Assembly (NCBI GenBank): GCA_018660505.1
Contig: JABJKE010000030.1
Location: forward strand, 97,989-161,988
DNA: 64,000 bases
Reading direction: 5' to 3'
Source of the DNA: Rhodobiaceae bacterium
GTDB taxonomy: Bacteria; Pseudomonadota; Alphaproteobacteria; RS24
Positions 1 through 10,075 of the stretch are shown piece after piece. Both the position numbers and the translations under genes were made by a program. How positions within the stretch are numbered: position 1 is the first letter of the stretch; every line of letters begins with the position of its first letter. The notes under the pieces were generated by a model. The model did not search any database, was not told where the DNA came from, and saw only the letters and a program-made list of their open reading frames with translations.

Positions 1-607
1 GTAAAAAGCGCACCACAAGGGTCGCCCAGATAGAGCCTTCTGCGCCCAGTTCTGGAAACCCAAAGGCGCCAAAGACGAAAATGTAATTGGCAAAAATATT
101 CGCAATATTGGCGACAATCATAATCACCATGCCGGGGCGCGGATTGCGAATGCCTTCGAGGAAAAAACCAGTCGTCATATGCAGTGCCGCGAACGGCAAG
201 CTGAGGCCCGCAATCATTGAAATACGCCCGCCGGCAGCCGCCAGCTCGGGCGTTTGTCCGCTCAGCAGCAACAGCGGCTCGCCGAAAAAGCAGAACACCA
301 TCCCCACAAGGCCAATGGACAGCCCCCAAGGCATGGCGTGCCACCAGACTTTGCCAGTTCCGCTATAATCTTTGGCGCCGAATTTATTCGACACTAAAAC
401 CGAAGTGCCCATCAGCAGGCCAATCATAATCAAAATGAAAATATTGCTCGGCACCATGCCAATGCCCAAATAAGCCAAATGCTCCGACGCGTAATGGCCC
501 ACCACCACGGTGTCGGTAATGCCCAAAGTCAAAATGCCGATGCGCGAAATCACCACCGGCCAAGCCAGCGTCATCAGGGTTTTTATATCTTGCCAAATTT
601 GCTTCAT
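1..607 (-). CDS. MATE family efflux transporter, N-terminal part (C-terminus beyond left edge)
   Basis: Minus-strand translation from ATG at 607 reads MKQIWQDIKTLMTLAWPVVISRIGILTLGITDTVVVGHY..., a MatE-like hydrophobic N-terminus. ATGA overlap with the upstream nitroreductase stop. The frame is open to the window edge. Confidence 0.85.
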   Translation of the reverse strand, partial: MKQIWQDIKTLMTLAWPVVISRIGILTLGITDTVVVGHYASEHLAYLGIGMVPSNIFILIMIGLLMGTSVLVSNKFGAKDYSGTGKVWWHAMPWGLSIGLVGMVFCFFGEPLLLLSGQTPELAAAGGRISMIAGLSLPFAALHMTTGFFLEGIRNPRPGMVIMIVANIANIFANYIFVFGAFGFPELGAEGSIWATLVVRFL

Positions 608-1182
608 GGCCGCAGGCCAAACTGAACAACTTCCTCTAGCGAAGGGCGCGCCCGTTCGCTGGGTGCCTCTTTGGCGGTACCAATATAAATAAACCCAGCT
701 ATTTCATCGCCGCTCGTGCCGCCCAAAGCTGTTAACACCGCGCGCTCATAGGCCACGTCTCCGGTCAGCCATTGGGCTGCAAATCCGGCAGATTGGGCGG
801 CGGTGAGCAGCGTCATGCACACAGCACCGGCCGATAAAATCATTTCCCCGCGCGGAATTTTAGGATGCGGCTTCGGGCAAGCCAGAACGGCAATCACACA
901 TGGCGCGCGCAAAAACTGCGCGGCCGCACTGGCATAAGCATCCACTGAGGGCGCTTCGGCTTTTGCCGCCAATGCATCGGCGGCGATTTTACCTAGCTCG
1001 GCGCGGGCCGCTTCTTGCAATACCACCAGCCGCCAGGGGGCTAATTTGCCATGGTCGGGCACCCGCGTTGCCGCACCCAATAGGTCTTGCAAAACCTCAG
1101 CCGAAGGGCCCGGCACCGTCATATTGCGCGCCAATACCGAACGACGGGTTTTTAAGAATTCTAAGGTTGAACTATCGCCCAT
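604..1182 (-). CDS. nitroreductase family protein
   Basis: ORF begins MGDSSTLEFLKTRRSVLARNM and contains VPDHGKLAPWRLVVL, a nitroreductase FMN-binding pattern. Confidence 0.88.
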   Translation of the reverse strand: MGDSSTLEFLKTRRSVLARNMTVPGPSAEVLQDLLGAATRVPDHGKLAPWRLVVLQEAARAELGKIAADALAAKAEAPSVDAYASAAAQFLRAPCVIAVLACPKPHPKIPRGEMILSAGAVCMTLLTAAQSAGFAAQWLTGDVAYERAVLTALGGTSGDEIAGFIYIGTAKEAPSERARPSLEEVVQFGLRP

Positions 1183-1280
1183 TTTCTTGTCCTATCAAGC
1201 TGTCTCGCCTTGGCTTATCGCCGCCCCGCGTTAAAGTCAATTAGCGCTCGCAACAACAATAACAATCAAAAGGTTGGCCC

Positions 1281-2105
1281 ATGCGCATCGTGGTGTTCTC
1301 TGTCGCCGTGTTTTTTCTCGCCTCCCCTGCTTCTGCTGGGGCTTGGGGGCTGGGTGTCGGGGAGAGCAAAGCAATTTTGCAATATGGCAGTGGCGACCAG
1401 CCAGTGCAGTTTCCCCTAGCACCAGCGCGCGATTATAGGCTGCAAGAAACATTCATCAGCTTATTGGTGGAACATGGCGCCACCGCGCGCACCACCCTCT
1501 TGGGCAAAGCGAGCCACCAACGCGTACGCGAGGCCTTGCAAACTTATGAAACCCAAACCGGCCAGCTCGGCTTGCAAGTCGATGTGCCCGCATTGGCCAC
1601 CGGATTATTGCCGCCGTATATTTTTCAGGGGCTTAAAACGCTATTTCCCAAACGCCGATGGCGACGCGAAAAACGGGCCAGCGTGCAAGGCGGCCTCGAT
1701 TGGCAAACCGCACAGCGCACGACGCGGCCAAGCGGAAGCCCCCAAAACGGCTATCACCTCGGCCTATCGCTGGCCGATAAAATTACCTTGGGGCGGGTCT
1801 CGGTTCTGCAAGAAGTTGACTATAGCGAAACGCGGTTGTCGCGGGAGCACCATATAGCGGGCCAATATCAGCTTTCTTTGCGGCGTGGGAATTGGCAAAT
1901 CGGCTCCCAAGCGCAGCAGTTTGAAAACCAGACCAGCGGCTATTTATCCCTGACGCAGAGCACGCGGCTCACTTGGAAGCCCGCGCTTTACCCGTTTGAG
2001 ATTAGTTTTGGGCGCGGGTCGACAAGAGTGAACAATCGCCTTCACCCGCTGGCGCGGTTTCGACGCGGCCAGCAGTGGACGCTCGAGTTTCAACACAATT
2101 TCTAG
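1281..2105 (+). CDS. secreted / probable outer-membrane protein of unknown function
   Basis: Signal peptide [19 protein letters not shown], alternating polar/hydrophobic C-terminal half, terminal Phe (FQHNF). Confidence 0.65.
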   Translation: MRIVVFSVAVFFLASPASAGAWGLGVGESKAILQYGSGDQPVQFPLAPARDYRLQETFISLLVEHGATARTTLLGKASHQRVREALQTYETQTGQLGLQVDVPALATGLLPPYIFQGLKTLFPKRRWRREKRASVQGGLDWQTAQRTTRPSGSPQNGYHLGLSLADKITLGRVSVLQEVDYSETRLSREHHIAGQYQLSLRRGNWQIGSQAQQFENQTSGYLSLTQSTRLTWKPALYPFEISFGRGSTRVNNRLHPLARFRRGQQWTLEFQHNF

Positions 2106-4063
2106 CGGCGTAAATCGGGCGCCGTGGCTTCCAGCGACAAAGCGTCGGCGGCTTCTTGCAAACCCATAACCGTTTGATCTTTCGAGCCCAGACGGCGCAT
2201 GGAGACGGTTTTGCCTTCGGCCTCGCGCATGCCCACGGCCAGAATAACCGGAACTTTAGCCACCGAATGCTCGCGCACTTTATAGTTAATTTTCTCATTG
2301 CGCGTATCGGCGCGCGCGCGCAAACCTTGCGCGTTTAATTGCGCCACCACCTCATGCGCATAAGTATCGGCATCGGTGGTAATCGGGCACACCACCACTT
2401 GCTCTGGCGCCAACCAAAGCGGCAATTTGCCCGCATAGCTCTCGATGAGAATACCGAGGAAACGCTCGATGGATCCCAATACGGCGCGGTGCAACATGAC
2501 GGGGCGATGCTTCTCGCCATCTTCGCCAATATAGGCGGCATCCAAACGCTCCGGCAGCACGAAGTCGAGCTGCAAAGTGGCGCATTGCCATGTCCGGCCA
2601 ATGGCGTCGGTCAGGTGATATTCAATTTTGGGGCCGTAAAACGCCCCCTCGCCAGGCAGTTCTTCCCATGCCAGACCCGCTTCGGTTAACGCATCGCGCA
2701 AGCCTTGTTCAGCGCGGTCCCAGGCCTCGTCTTCGCCCGCGCGAACGTCGGGGCGCAGAGCGATTTTCACCGACACATCGGTAAAGCCCAAATCATCATA
2801 GACTTGGGTTACCAAGCCGCAAAAATCGACGGCCTCGGAAATAACTTGGTCTTCGCGGCAAAAAATATGCGCGTCGTCTTGGGTCATTTGGCGTACCCGC
2901 ATCAATCCATGCAATGCGCCATGCGGCTCATTGCGGTGGCAACAGCCAAATTCGGCCATGCGAATGGGCAAGTCGCGATAAGACTTAATGCCTTGCTTGA
3001 AAATTTGCACATGGGCGGGGCAATTCATCGGCTTGATGGCCATTAAATCCGCATCGCCAGAGATTACCGCCGTTTTATCGTCTGTCGATGGCACTTCGTC
3101 TGGCACCACAAACATATTCTCGCGAAACTTATCCCAATGGCCCGACTGCTCCCAGAAGCGCTTGTCCAAAAGTTGTGGCGTTTTCACTTCTTGGTAATCA
3201 TTGGCGTCTAAGCGGCGTCGAATATATTGCTCCAACTGCTGCCAAATCGTGTAGCCCTTGGCGTGCCAAAACACGCTGCCTTGCGCTTCTTCTTGGAAAT
3301 GGAACAAATCCATCTCGCGGCCGATTTTGCGATGGTCGCGTTTTTCCGCTTCTTCCACCATATGCAAATAGGCTTTTAAATCTTTCTCATGGCCCCAGCA
3401 GGTGCCGTAAATGCGCTGCAACATTTCATTATTGCTATCGCCGCGCCAGTAAGCGCCAGCCAATTTGGTCAGTTTGAAAGCTTTGCCCAGCTTGCCCGTC
3501 GAGGGCAAATGCGGGCCACGGCATAAATCTTTCCACGCGCCTTGGCGATAAATCGTAATCGGCTGGTCGCCCGGAATAGAGGCGATAATTTCGGCTTTGT
3601 AAATCTCGCCAATCTCGGTGAAATGCGCCACCGCTTCGTCGCGTTGCCAGACTTCGCGGACAATCTCTTCGTTGCGGTCAACGATATCGCGCATCCGTTG
3701 TTCGATGGCTTCTAGGTCATCGAGGCTAAAGGGTGTCTCGCGCGCGAAGTCATAAAAAAATCCGTCTTTAATCACCGGGCCAATGGTGACTTGCGTTTCG
3801 GGGAAGAGTTCTTGCACCGCCTCGGCCAAAACATGGGCGCAATCATGGCGCAGCAAATCGACGCCCTCTTCATCGGCGGCGGTGATAACGGCGATATCGG
3901 CATTGGCATCAATGACTGTGGCTAGGTCGACGACCTCGCCATTGAGCTTTAAGGCGAGCGCTTTTTTGGCCAAAGATTTGGAGATGCTGGTCGCGAAAGC
4001 AAGCCCGTCTAGGGGCGCATCAAATTCGCGGGTCGCGCCATCCGGCAAGGTCAATGTAATCAT
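2102..4063 (-). CDS. thrS: threonyl-tRNA synthetase
   Basis: TGS domain start [14 protein letters not shown]; class II motifs [11 protein letters not shown] and [31 protein letters not shown]. Confidence 0.98.
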   Translation of the reverse strand: MITLTLPDGATREFDAPLDGLAFATSISKSLAKKALALKLNGEVVDLATVIDANADIAVITAADEEGVDLLRHDCAHVLAEAVQELFPETQVTIGPVIKDGFFYDFARETPFSLDDLEAIEQRMRDIVDRNEEIVREVWQRDEAVAHFTEIGEIYKAEIIASIPGDQPITIYRQGAWKDLCRGPHLPSTGKLGKAFKLTKLAGAYWRGDSNNEMLQRIYGTCWGHEKDLKAYLHMVEEAEKRDHRKIGREMDLFHFQEEAQGSVFWHAKGYTIWQQLEQYIRRRLDANDYQEVKTPQLLDKRFWEQSGHWDKFRENMFVVPDEVPSTDDKTAVISGDADLMAIKPMNCPAHVQIFKQGIKSYRDLPIRMAEFGCCHRNEPHGALHGLMRVRQMTQDDAHIFCREDQVISEAVDFCGLVTQVYDDLGFTDVSVKIALRPDVRAGEDEAWDRAEQGLRDALTEAGLAWEELPGEGAFYGPKIEYHLTDAIGRTWQCATLQLDFVLPERLDAAYIGEDGEKHRPVMLHRAVLGSIERFLGILIESYAGKLPLWLAPEQVVVCPITTDADTYAHEVVAQLNAQGLRARADTRNEKINYKVREHSVAKVPVILAVGMREAEGKTVSMRRLGSKDQTVMGLQEAADALSLEATAPDLRR

Positions 4064-4422
4064 AAGTCCAACTTCTCTTTTTTCGCCGCCTGTTTGGCGT
4101 CCGTCTCATCACCTGCGTGTGCCGAGGAAACTCTCCATGGTGCATACCAAGGTGGGAGGCAAACCTCAAGTGGCACGGGGTCAAAACCATGGCCCGGATG
4201 CATTTTATGAAACGGATGACATTTGCCCAGACGTTTGGCCGACAACCAACCGCCCGTCCAAACGCCATGCGCCTTCACGGCATCGAGCGCATATTCCGAG
4301 CAAGTGGGCTGAAAACGGCACCGCGGCCCCAGCACCGGCGAGACAAAGAGGCGATATATATGCACCGGTAAAAGCACCAAAAAACGCAGAGAAAGACGTA
4401 TCATGCGGCCATAGTAACGCAT
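4060..4422 (-). CDS. yidD: membrane protein insertion efficiency factor YidD
   Basis: [37 protein letters not shown]...[21 protein letters not shown] is the YidD signature. ORF track extends to 4578; an internal ATG start (about 4422 or 4404) is more likely. Confidence 0.93.
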   Translation of the reverse strand: MRYYGRMIRLSLRFLVLLPVHIYRLFVSPVLGPRCRFQPTCSEYALDAVKAHGVWTGGWLSAKRLGKCHPFHKMHPGHGFDPVPLEVCLPPWYAPWRVSSAHAGDETDAKQAAKKEKLDL

Positions 4423-4492
4423 CGCCATAGGGTTTCGAAACAAAAGAATGCAGCTTACAAGCCGACCCATTGGCGTTAGACTATTTTGATAA

Positions 4493-4801
4493 ATGGACAC
4501 ACTTGAATACCAGTTCAGCGGAGAAATATGGATTTGGTCGGGCAAGAAAACCGACTGGTTTTTCATTACGCTGCCCAAAGACGTGAGCGACCACGCCCGC
4601 TATTTCACCACCCATGTGCAACGCGGTTTTAAATCTTTGAAAGTAAATGCCCAAATTGGCAACAGCCAATGGCAGACCTCTATGTTTCCCAGCAAAGAAC
4701 GCCAGAGCTATTTATTACCGGTAAAAAAATCAGTCCGCGTGGCAGAAAACATCGAAGTCGGCAAACCTCAAGCGGTCAAAATTACGCTGCTTGGGCTTTA
4801 A
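4493..4801 (+). CDS. DUF1905-type domain protein
   Basis: 102 aa; [36 protein letters not shown] fits the DUF1905 pattern. Confidence 0.8.
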   Translation: MDTLEYQFSGEIWIWSGKKTDWFFITLPKDVSDHARYFTTHVQRGFKSLKVNAQIGNSQWQTSMFPSKERQSYLLPVKKSVRVAENIEVGKPQAVKITLLGL

Positions 4802-5238
4802 ACCCCGAGTTGCGCCAGACAGTCTTCCACCGCATCGAAAGTCAGCAAGGTCGAGGCATGGCGGTTTTTAAAATCGCGCACGGGCTCCAAAACTTCTAAA
4901 TCGGCCCACCGCCCCGTCGGCGGCGTGCCGTCTTGTTTCAACATGGCGCGCATGGTGGCCCCCACGGCACGCAACTCGTCTGGCGCCGTGCCAATAATCT
5001 CGCGCGCCATCACCGAGCTGGCCGCTTGGCCCAAAGCGCAGGCCTCGAGCTGATGCGCAAAGGCCGCCACCGTGCCATCATCGCCCAGAGCCAATTCGAC
5101 ATGCACTTTCGAGCCACATAGCCGCGACACGGCATCGGCTTGGACAATGCCCGCCCGCGGCCCATCTGACAGATTGCCGATATGGGGAATATCGGCCGCC
5201 AGTTTTAAAATCCGCTGATTATAAAGCTCGTTCATCAT
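4798..5238 (-). CDS. iron-sulfur cluster assembly scaffold (NifU/IscU-like) protein
   Basis: LYNQRILKLAADIPHIGNL, CGSKVHVELAL and LEACALGQAASSVM resemble the IscU/NifU N-terminal domain. Confidence 0.85.
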   Translation of the reverse strand: MMNELYNQRILKLAADIPHIGNLSDGPRAGIVQADAVSRLCGSKVHVELALGDDGTVAAFAHQLEACALGQAASSVMAREIIGTAPDELRAVGATMRAMLKQDGTPPTGRWADLEVLEPVRDFKNRHASTLLTFDAVEDCLAQLGV

Positions 5239-5262
5239 GGTATTAAGATAGGTGCTGGCGCA

Positions 5263-6618
5263 TCATTTTGCGAGCTTCCAAATCGTCCCATCCGCCGTGT
5301 CTTCAATCGCCACGCCCATGTTTGCCAGCGCATCGCGCGCCGCATCGGCGGCAGCGAAATCTTTTGCGGCGCGCGCCTTGGCACGCGTCTCTATCAAGGC
5401 CTCCACGGCAGCCGCATCGATATCGCCAATTTGCACGGCGAACCAATCTTCCGGCACCTGTTGCAACAGACCCAGTAAACTCGCGGCGGCCAAAAACCCG
5501 CCTTTGTCTTCTGGCGTCTGGAGGTTTTTGCTCAAGGCAAATAATTCGGCCAAGGCTTTGGGCGTGTTTAAGTCATCGCAAAGCGCCGCCAAAAAGCTTT
5601 CCGGTGGTTGCGCTGGCGCGGCTTCGATATCGCGGGTGTCGCGCAAAACGCCATAGAGGCGGTCGAGGTTTTTCACCGATTGGGCCAGCAAATCATCGCT
5701 GAAATCGAGCCGCTGGCGATAATGGCCTTGCAGCAGCGCCAAGCGAATGGCCTCGCCGGGGGCTTCTTCTATCAGCTCATCCATCACCTTAATATTGCCG
5801 ATGGATTTCGACATTTTTTCGCCAGAAATATTGAGCATGCCATTGTGCAGCCAATAATTGGCCAAAGGCGCGCCATGCGAACACCGGCTTTGCGCCGCCT
5901 CATTTTCATGATGCGGAAATTGCAAATCCGCGCCGCCGCCATGAATATCAATGGTGGTGCCAAGGTGCTTTTCAATCATCGCCGAACATTCAATATGCCA
6001 GCCCGGGCGCCCCCGACCCCACATACTGTCCCATCCGGGTTGCTCTGGCGTGGAGGGTTTCCACAATACGAAATCACCGGCATCTTTTTTATACGGCGCC
6101 ACATCGACGCGCGCACCGGCCAGCATATCGTCGCGCGAGCGCCCCGAAAGCGTGCCATAGGCGCTGTCTTGCGTAACATCGAACAGCACATGGCCCTCGG
6201 CCTCATAAGCGTGACCTTTGTCGATTAAGCCCTTAATCATCGTCTCCATCTCGCCAATGTGATGGGTCGCAAAAGGCTCAATATCGGGCGGCAAAACGCC
6301 CAATAGCTGCATATCGGCCAGATATTTGCCATGATAGCGCGCGGTAACGGTCGAAATATCGACCCCTTCCGCCCCCGCTTTGGCGTTAATTTTATCATCC
6401 ACATCGGTAATATTGCGGGCATAGATGACCTGCGGATAAAGCGCACGCAACAGGCGCACCAAAACATCAAACACAACGGCAGGTCGAAAATTGCCGATAT
6501 GGCAAGGGCCATAAACCGTGGGTCCGCAAACATATAGCGTTACCCGCGAGGCATCTTGAGGCGTAAAGACTTGCTTTTCGCGGGCCAGACTATTGTGCAA
6601 AGAGAGCTGAGTTTCCAT
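5263..6618 (-). CDS. cysS: cysteinyl-tRNA synthetase
   Basis: [36 protein letters not shown] and KMSKSIGN motifs. Start set at [10 protein letters not shown] rather than the longer ORF start. Confidence 0.97.
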   Translation of the reverse strand: METQLSLHNSLAREKQVFTPQDASRVTLYVCGPTVYGPCHIGNFRPAVVFDVLVRLLRALYPQVIYARNITDVDDKINAKAGAEGVDISTVTARYHGKYLADMQLLGVLPPDIEPFATHHIGEMETMIKGLIDKGHAYEAEGHVLFDVTQDSAYGTLSGRSRDDMLAGARVDVAPYKKDAGDFVLWKPSTPEQPGWDSMWGRGRPGWHIECSAMIEKHLGTTIDIHGGGADLQFPHHENEAAQSRCSHGAPLANYWLHNGMLNISGEKMSKSIGNIKVMDELIEEAPGEAIRLALLQGHYRQRLDFSDDLLAQSVKNLDRLYGVLRDTRDIEAAPAQPPESFLAALCDDLNTPKALAELFALSKNLQTPEDKGGFLAAASLLGLLQQVPEDWFAVQIGDIDAAAVEALIETRAKARAAKDFAAADAARDALANMGVAIEDTADGTIWKLAK

Positions 6619-6841
6619 GCGCGCACCATAATTCATCTGCGGGGCGAGCCGCAAGGCCAATTAAAGGGCCAAATAAATAAGCCGCGCCCAGCTGGAAATC
6701 CAACCGCTGTGAGTTAAATAAATCCATAGAGACGCTGGAAGCGGCGGATACCCCGCTGCTTTTAGAGGCTCCATGGTTCATGTTTATCTTGTCCCTAGGG
6801 GTAAACTTGGCTATCTAACCAACTCCCTTAAGCGGGTTTTT

Positions 6842-7005
6842 GCAAAGAGACTTTGCTTTCTTGCAAAACAATGTGCAAAATTAGGGGGAGCTGACCTCGC
6901 CTCGACGTGGCATAACCAAGCCTAAGTTCGAGACGCCGAAGCATAGTAATTTAGGCAGTCTGTATGCCTGACGAATAGCGGGACGTATTTCCCGCCCAGT
7001 GAGGT
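6842..7005 (+). promoter_or_regulatory. structured folE 5' leader (candidate riboswitch; THF-II/folE-motif is one hypothesis)
   Basis: Stems GCAAAG/CTTTGC (6842-6856), GCCTAA(6920)/TTAGGC(6951), AGGCA(6953)/TGCCT(6965) and GCGGGA(6978)/TCCCGC(6990), followed by SD GAGGT at 7001-7005. Confidence 0.45.
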
Positions 7006-7011
7006 ATTAAA

Positions 7012-7638
7012 ATGGACGCGAGAGTAGACGGCAATAAAACGCCAACAATTGGAGAACGGGACGTAAAAGTGGAAAAACCTTCACGCGAGCAAGCCGAATC
7101 CGCCGTACGCACACTGATTGCCTGGGCGGGCGATAACCCCGAACGCGAGGGATTGATCGATACGCCAAAGCGCGTCGTCAACGCCTATACTGAATTTTTC
7201 GCAGGCTATGACGAAAACCCAGATGAGGTTTTGGGTCGCACCTTTGAAGATGTCGAAGGCTATGACGATATGGTCATGCTGCGCGATATTTCGCTGGAAA
7301 GCCATTGCGAGCACCATATGGTGGCTATTTTGGGCAAAGTGCATATTGCCTATATGCCCGTCAACAAAGTGGTCGGCATTTCGAAACTGGCCCGCGTGAT
7401 TGAGATTTTTGCCAAACGTCTGCAAACCCAAGAAACCATGACGGCGCAAGTTGTCGATTGCATTCAGCGCGTGTTGGAACCCGCAGGCGTTGCCATTTTG
7501 GTCGATGCCAAGCACCAATGCATGACAACACGTGGCATTAAAAAACCAGATGTGGCGACCATTACCACCCAGTTTACCGGCGTTTTTGCAGAAGATCCGC
7601 GCATGGAAGCCCGCTTCCTTGCCATGATTAGCCGCTAG
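7012..7638 (+). CDS. folE: GTP cyclohydrolase I
   Basis: [48 protein letters not shown] is the FolE signature. Confidence 0.97.
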   Translation: MDARVDGNKTPTIGERDVKVEKPSREQAESAVRTLIAWAGDNPEREGLIDTPKRVVNAYTEFFAGYDENPDEVLGRTFEDVEGYDDMVMLRDISLESHCEHHMVAILGKVHIAYMPVNKVVGISKLARVIEIFAKRLQTQETMTAQVVDCIQRVLEPAGVAILVDAKHQCMTTRGIKKPDVATITTQFTGVFAEDPRMEARFLAMISR

Positions 7639-7673
7639 GGTCTATAAGACCTCAAAGAGTTGAGGGAAAAAAC

Positions 7674-8150
7674 ATGACTGGTCCATTTGCACCCCGCGAA
7701 ACCATAGAACAAGTAGAAGAAGGCCACGTCTTGGCGCCAAAATTTGACGCCAAGGGCCTGATTCCCGTCGTCACCACTGATTTTACCAGTGGCGAATTAC
7801 TGATGCATGGCTTCATGAACGAAGAAGCCTTAAAGCTGACCATTGAAACGGGCGAAGCGCATTATTTCTCGCGCTCGCGCGAAGCCATTTGGCACAAAGG
7901 CGCGACCAGCGGTCTGGTGCAAACCATTGCCGAAATGCGCGTCGATGATGACCAAGATTGCATTTGGTTGCGGGTCCATGTCGGCGGCAATGGCGCCTCT
8001 TGCCACGTCGGCTATCGCTCGTGCTTTTATCGGTCTTTGCCAACGGGCGAGCTGCCCGACACGCCAGTGGCCTTGCGCTACGAAGAAGATGAGAAAGTCT
8101 TCGACCCGCTCGACGTCTATGGCGATGCGCCCAACCCAACCAAGCTTTAA
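7674..8150 (+). CDS. hisI: phosphoribosyl-AMP cyclohydrolase
   Basis: [44 protein letters not shown]...[11 protein letters not shown] is the HisI pattern. Confidence 0.94.
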   Translation: MTGPFAPRETIEQVEEGHVLAPKFDAKGLIPVVTTDFTSGELLMHGFMNEEALKLTIETGEAHYFSRSREAIWHKGATSGLVQTIAEMRVDDDQDCIWLRVHVGGNGASCHVGYRSCFYRSLPTGELPDTPVALRYEEDEKVFDPLDVYGDAPNPTKL

Positions 8151-8153
8151 AAC

Positions 8154-8585
8154 CTATCCGGTGGCGATGTAATCTTTCAACGCCGCCGCTTCTCTCTCGG
8201 TTTGCTGAATGCGATAATTCACCAAATCGCCAATAGAGACGATGCCGCACAGATGATTGTCGGTCATAACCGGCAAATGGCGAAACCGCTTTTGCGTCAT
8301 AATGCTCATGGCTTCATCAATGCCTGAACTCAGCGCAATGCTCTGCGGGCGTTCGGTCATATGTTCGCAGACAGATTCTTGCAAAGCCGCCGCGCCATGT
8401 TGGGCCAAGGCGCGCATCACATCGCGCTCGGTGAAAATGCCGTGGCAAATCTCTCCGTCGCCCGTCACCACCAGCGCGCCAATCGCCTTTTCATTCATCA
8501 TTTGCAAAGCCTGCTCGACGGTTTTCTCGCTTTCAATCGCGATAACCTCGGCACCTTTATTGTTCAAAATCGCCTGAATACTCAT
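8154..8585 (-). CDS. CBS domain-containing protein
   Basis: 143 aa with two CBS repeats (IESEKTVEQALQMMNEKAIGALVVT; FTERDVMRALAQHG; MTQKRFRHLPVM). Confidence 0.88.
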   Translation of the reverse strand: MSIQAILNNKGAEVIAIESEKTVEQALQMMNEKAIGALVVTGDGEICHGIFTERDVMRALAQHGAAALQESVCEHMTERPQSIALSSGIDEAMSIMTQKRFRHLPVMTDNHLCGIVSIGDLVNYRIQQTEREAAALKDYIATG

Positions 8586-8651
8586 GCTCAGCCTCCTTCC
8601 CCCATCAGCATGCGACAGGGTGCCGCAGATTGCAAGCCATGCCGGGTCGAT

Positions 8652-9452
8652 CTATTTTTTCGGGTTTTTCCAGTTGCCATAGTCCACCTGCCCGGGCCCG
8701 CCAGAGGCCGAAAGCGGTGGCTTTTCTAAAAAGCCGATGAGCAGAAGTCCGGTAAAAAAGCCAACCAAATGCGCAATCCACGCGATGTTGACCGCCGCGC
8801 CATCTGGGCTGGCGAGCCCATAGGGGCCCAGCAAGCCAAAGGCCAAATTCATCACCAACCAAATGCCGATGAACATAAGCACGGGACGACGTTTGGGCAC
8901 TTCCGCAAGCCGCAGCAACCGCCGCTCTGGGTTTTGCGACTTCGGGTCGAGCCAACGCACATCAGAAAAAGCAAATCGCGACGCCGCCCCCATCAGGCCG
9001 GCCACGCCGCCCGAGGCACCGATAATCGGGATGAGATAATTTTGCACAGGCGCGGCATAAATTTGGCCAAGTCCCGCCAGCATCGTGCACATCATATAGA
9101 GGAACATGAATTTGCGCGGCCCCAAGCGGCGCGCCACCGGAGCGCCAAAAGCCAACAGCCAAACCGAATTTAAAATGAAATGCGCCCAACCGCCGTGCAA
9201 CATCGAATAGCTGAACAAATTGACCAGACCTTGCACCCAAGTGCCCGGCAGACCGCCCAGCCCTTCGGCGAAAAGCCGAGCTGGAAACAGACCCAGCGAG
9301 ACCAATAATTCATTGCGTTGGGCATAGCCACCAAAGGCCATCAGCAATTGAAAAACCAACAGGAGCCCCAGCAAAGCGAGGACGATAAAAGGCGCCCTTA
9401 AAATCGGCTGTTTGGCCTCTTGGGTCGCGTCGTCTGGCGGCGTCTGCGTCAT
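8652..9452 (-). CDS. rhomboid family intramembrane serine protease
   Basis: Multiple TM segments, HGGWAHFILNSVWLLAFG and the catalytic-type GASGGVAGLMG. Confidence 0.87.
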   Translation of the reverse strand: MTQTPPDDATQEAKQPILRAPFIVLALLGLLLVFQLLMAFGGYAQRNELLVSLGLFPARLFAEGLGGLPGTWVQGLVNLFSYSMLHGGWAHFILNSVWLLAFGAPVARRLGPRKFMFLYMMCTMLAGLGQIYAAPVQNYLIPIIGASGGVAGLMGAASRFAFSDVRWLDPKSQNPERRLLRLAEVPKRRPVLMFIGIWLVMNLAFGLLGPYGLASPDGAAVNIAWIAHLVGFFTGLLLIGFLEKPPLSASGGPGQVDYGNWKNPKK

Positions 9453-9462
9453 GTGATGGTTC

Positions 9463-10074
9463 CTATTTGCCTGCCGCTTTTTTCAAAGCCGCCTCGACCA
9501 ATTCCAATCGATCATTGCCGAAATACATATCCGTTTGATTGACATACATCGTCGGCGAGCCAAAGCCGCCGCGGTCAATCACTTCTTGGGTATTGGCCCG
9601 CAAGCGCGCTTTGACCGCGTCACTTTGCATGGCTTCCAGCGTGGCCGAGGCGTCGAGCCCCACCGCGTCGCATAGCGCGGTTAATTCTTCGGGCTGGCTG
9701 ATGTCGCGCAATTCACCCCAATAGGCGTGAAAGGCGGCATGCGAGAAAGCGCTTAATTTGCCATGGTCTTGCGCCACCAAAGCGGCCCGCATCAGGCCCG
9801 CGGCGGGCAGCGGAAAGACTTTCGGCTGACCGATGGTAATGCCGCAAAACCTTGCCCAATCTTGCAAATCTTTCAGGTAATAACGCCCTTTCACCGGATG
9901 CGGCTTGGCGCGCGTTTCATAGACCGTTTCATTGACCGCGTTAAAAACCCCGCCCACTAAAATCGGTTTGAAATCAATCTCCACCTCGCAGCGCGCGGCC
10001 ATGGCTTCGACGCGCGAGAAAGCCAGATAAGTCCACGGGCTTGAGATGTCGTAAAAAAATTCGAACTGAACCAT
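9463..10074 (-). CDS. 2-hydroxychromene-2-carboxylate isomerase / DsbA-family protein
   Basis: VQFEFFYDISSPWTYLAFSRVEAMA...IDFKPILVGGVFNAV and GGFGSPTMYVN. Confidence 0.87.
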   Translation of the reverse strand: MVQFEFFYDISSPWTYLAFSRVEAMAARCEVEIDFKPILVGGVFNAVNETVYETRAKPHPVKGRYYLKDLQDWARFCGITIGQPKVFPLPAAGLMRAALVAQDHGKLSAFSHAAFHAYWGELRDISQPEELTALCDAVGLDASATLEAMQSDAVKARLRANTQEVIDRGGFGSPTMYVNQTDMYFGNDRLELVEAALKKAAGK

Positions 10075-10075
10075 A

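Noticed and set aside
2156-3681. Many ORFs of 60-130 aa antisense to thrS (similar sets opposite alaS, purL, recA, uvrC and others)
   Set aside because: They lie opposite confidently identified genes, have low-complexity Arg/Ala/His-rich translations, and show no SD or recognisable motif; typical shadow ORFs of GC-rich coding sequence.
6590-6781. 63-aa minus-strand ORF overlapping the cysS start
   Set aside because: No recognisable motif and it overlaps the cysS N-terminus; more likely 5' untranslated sequence.
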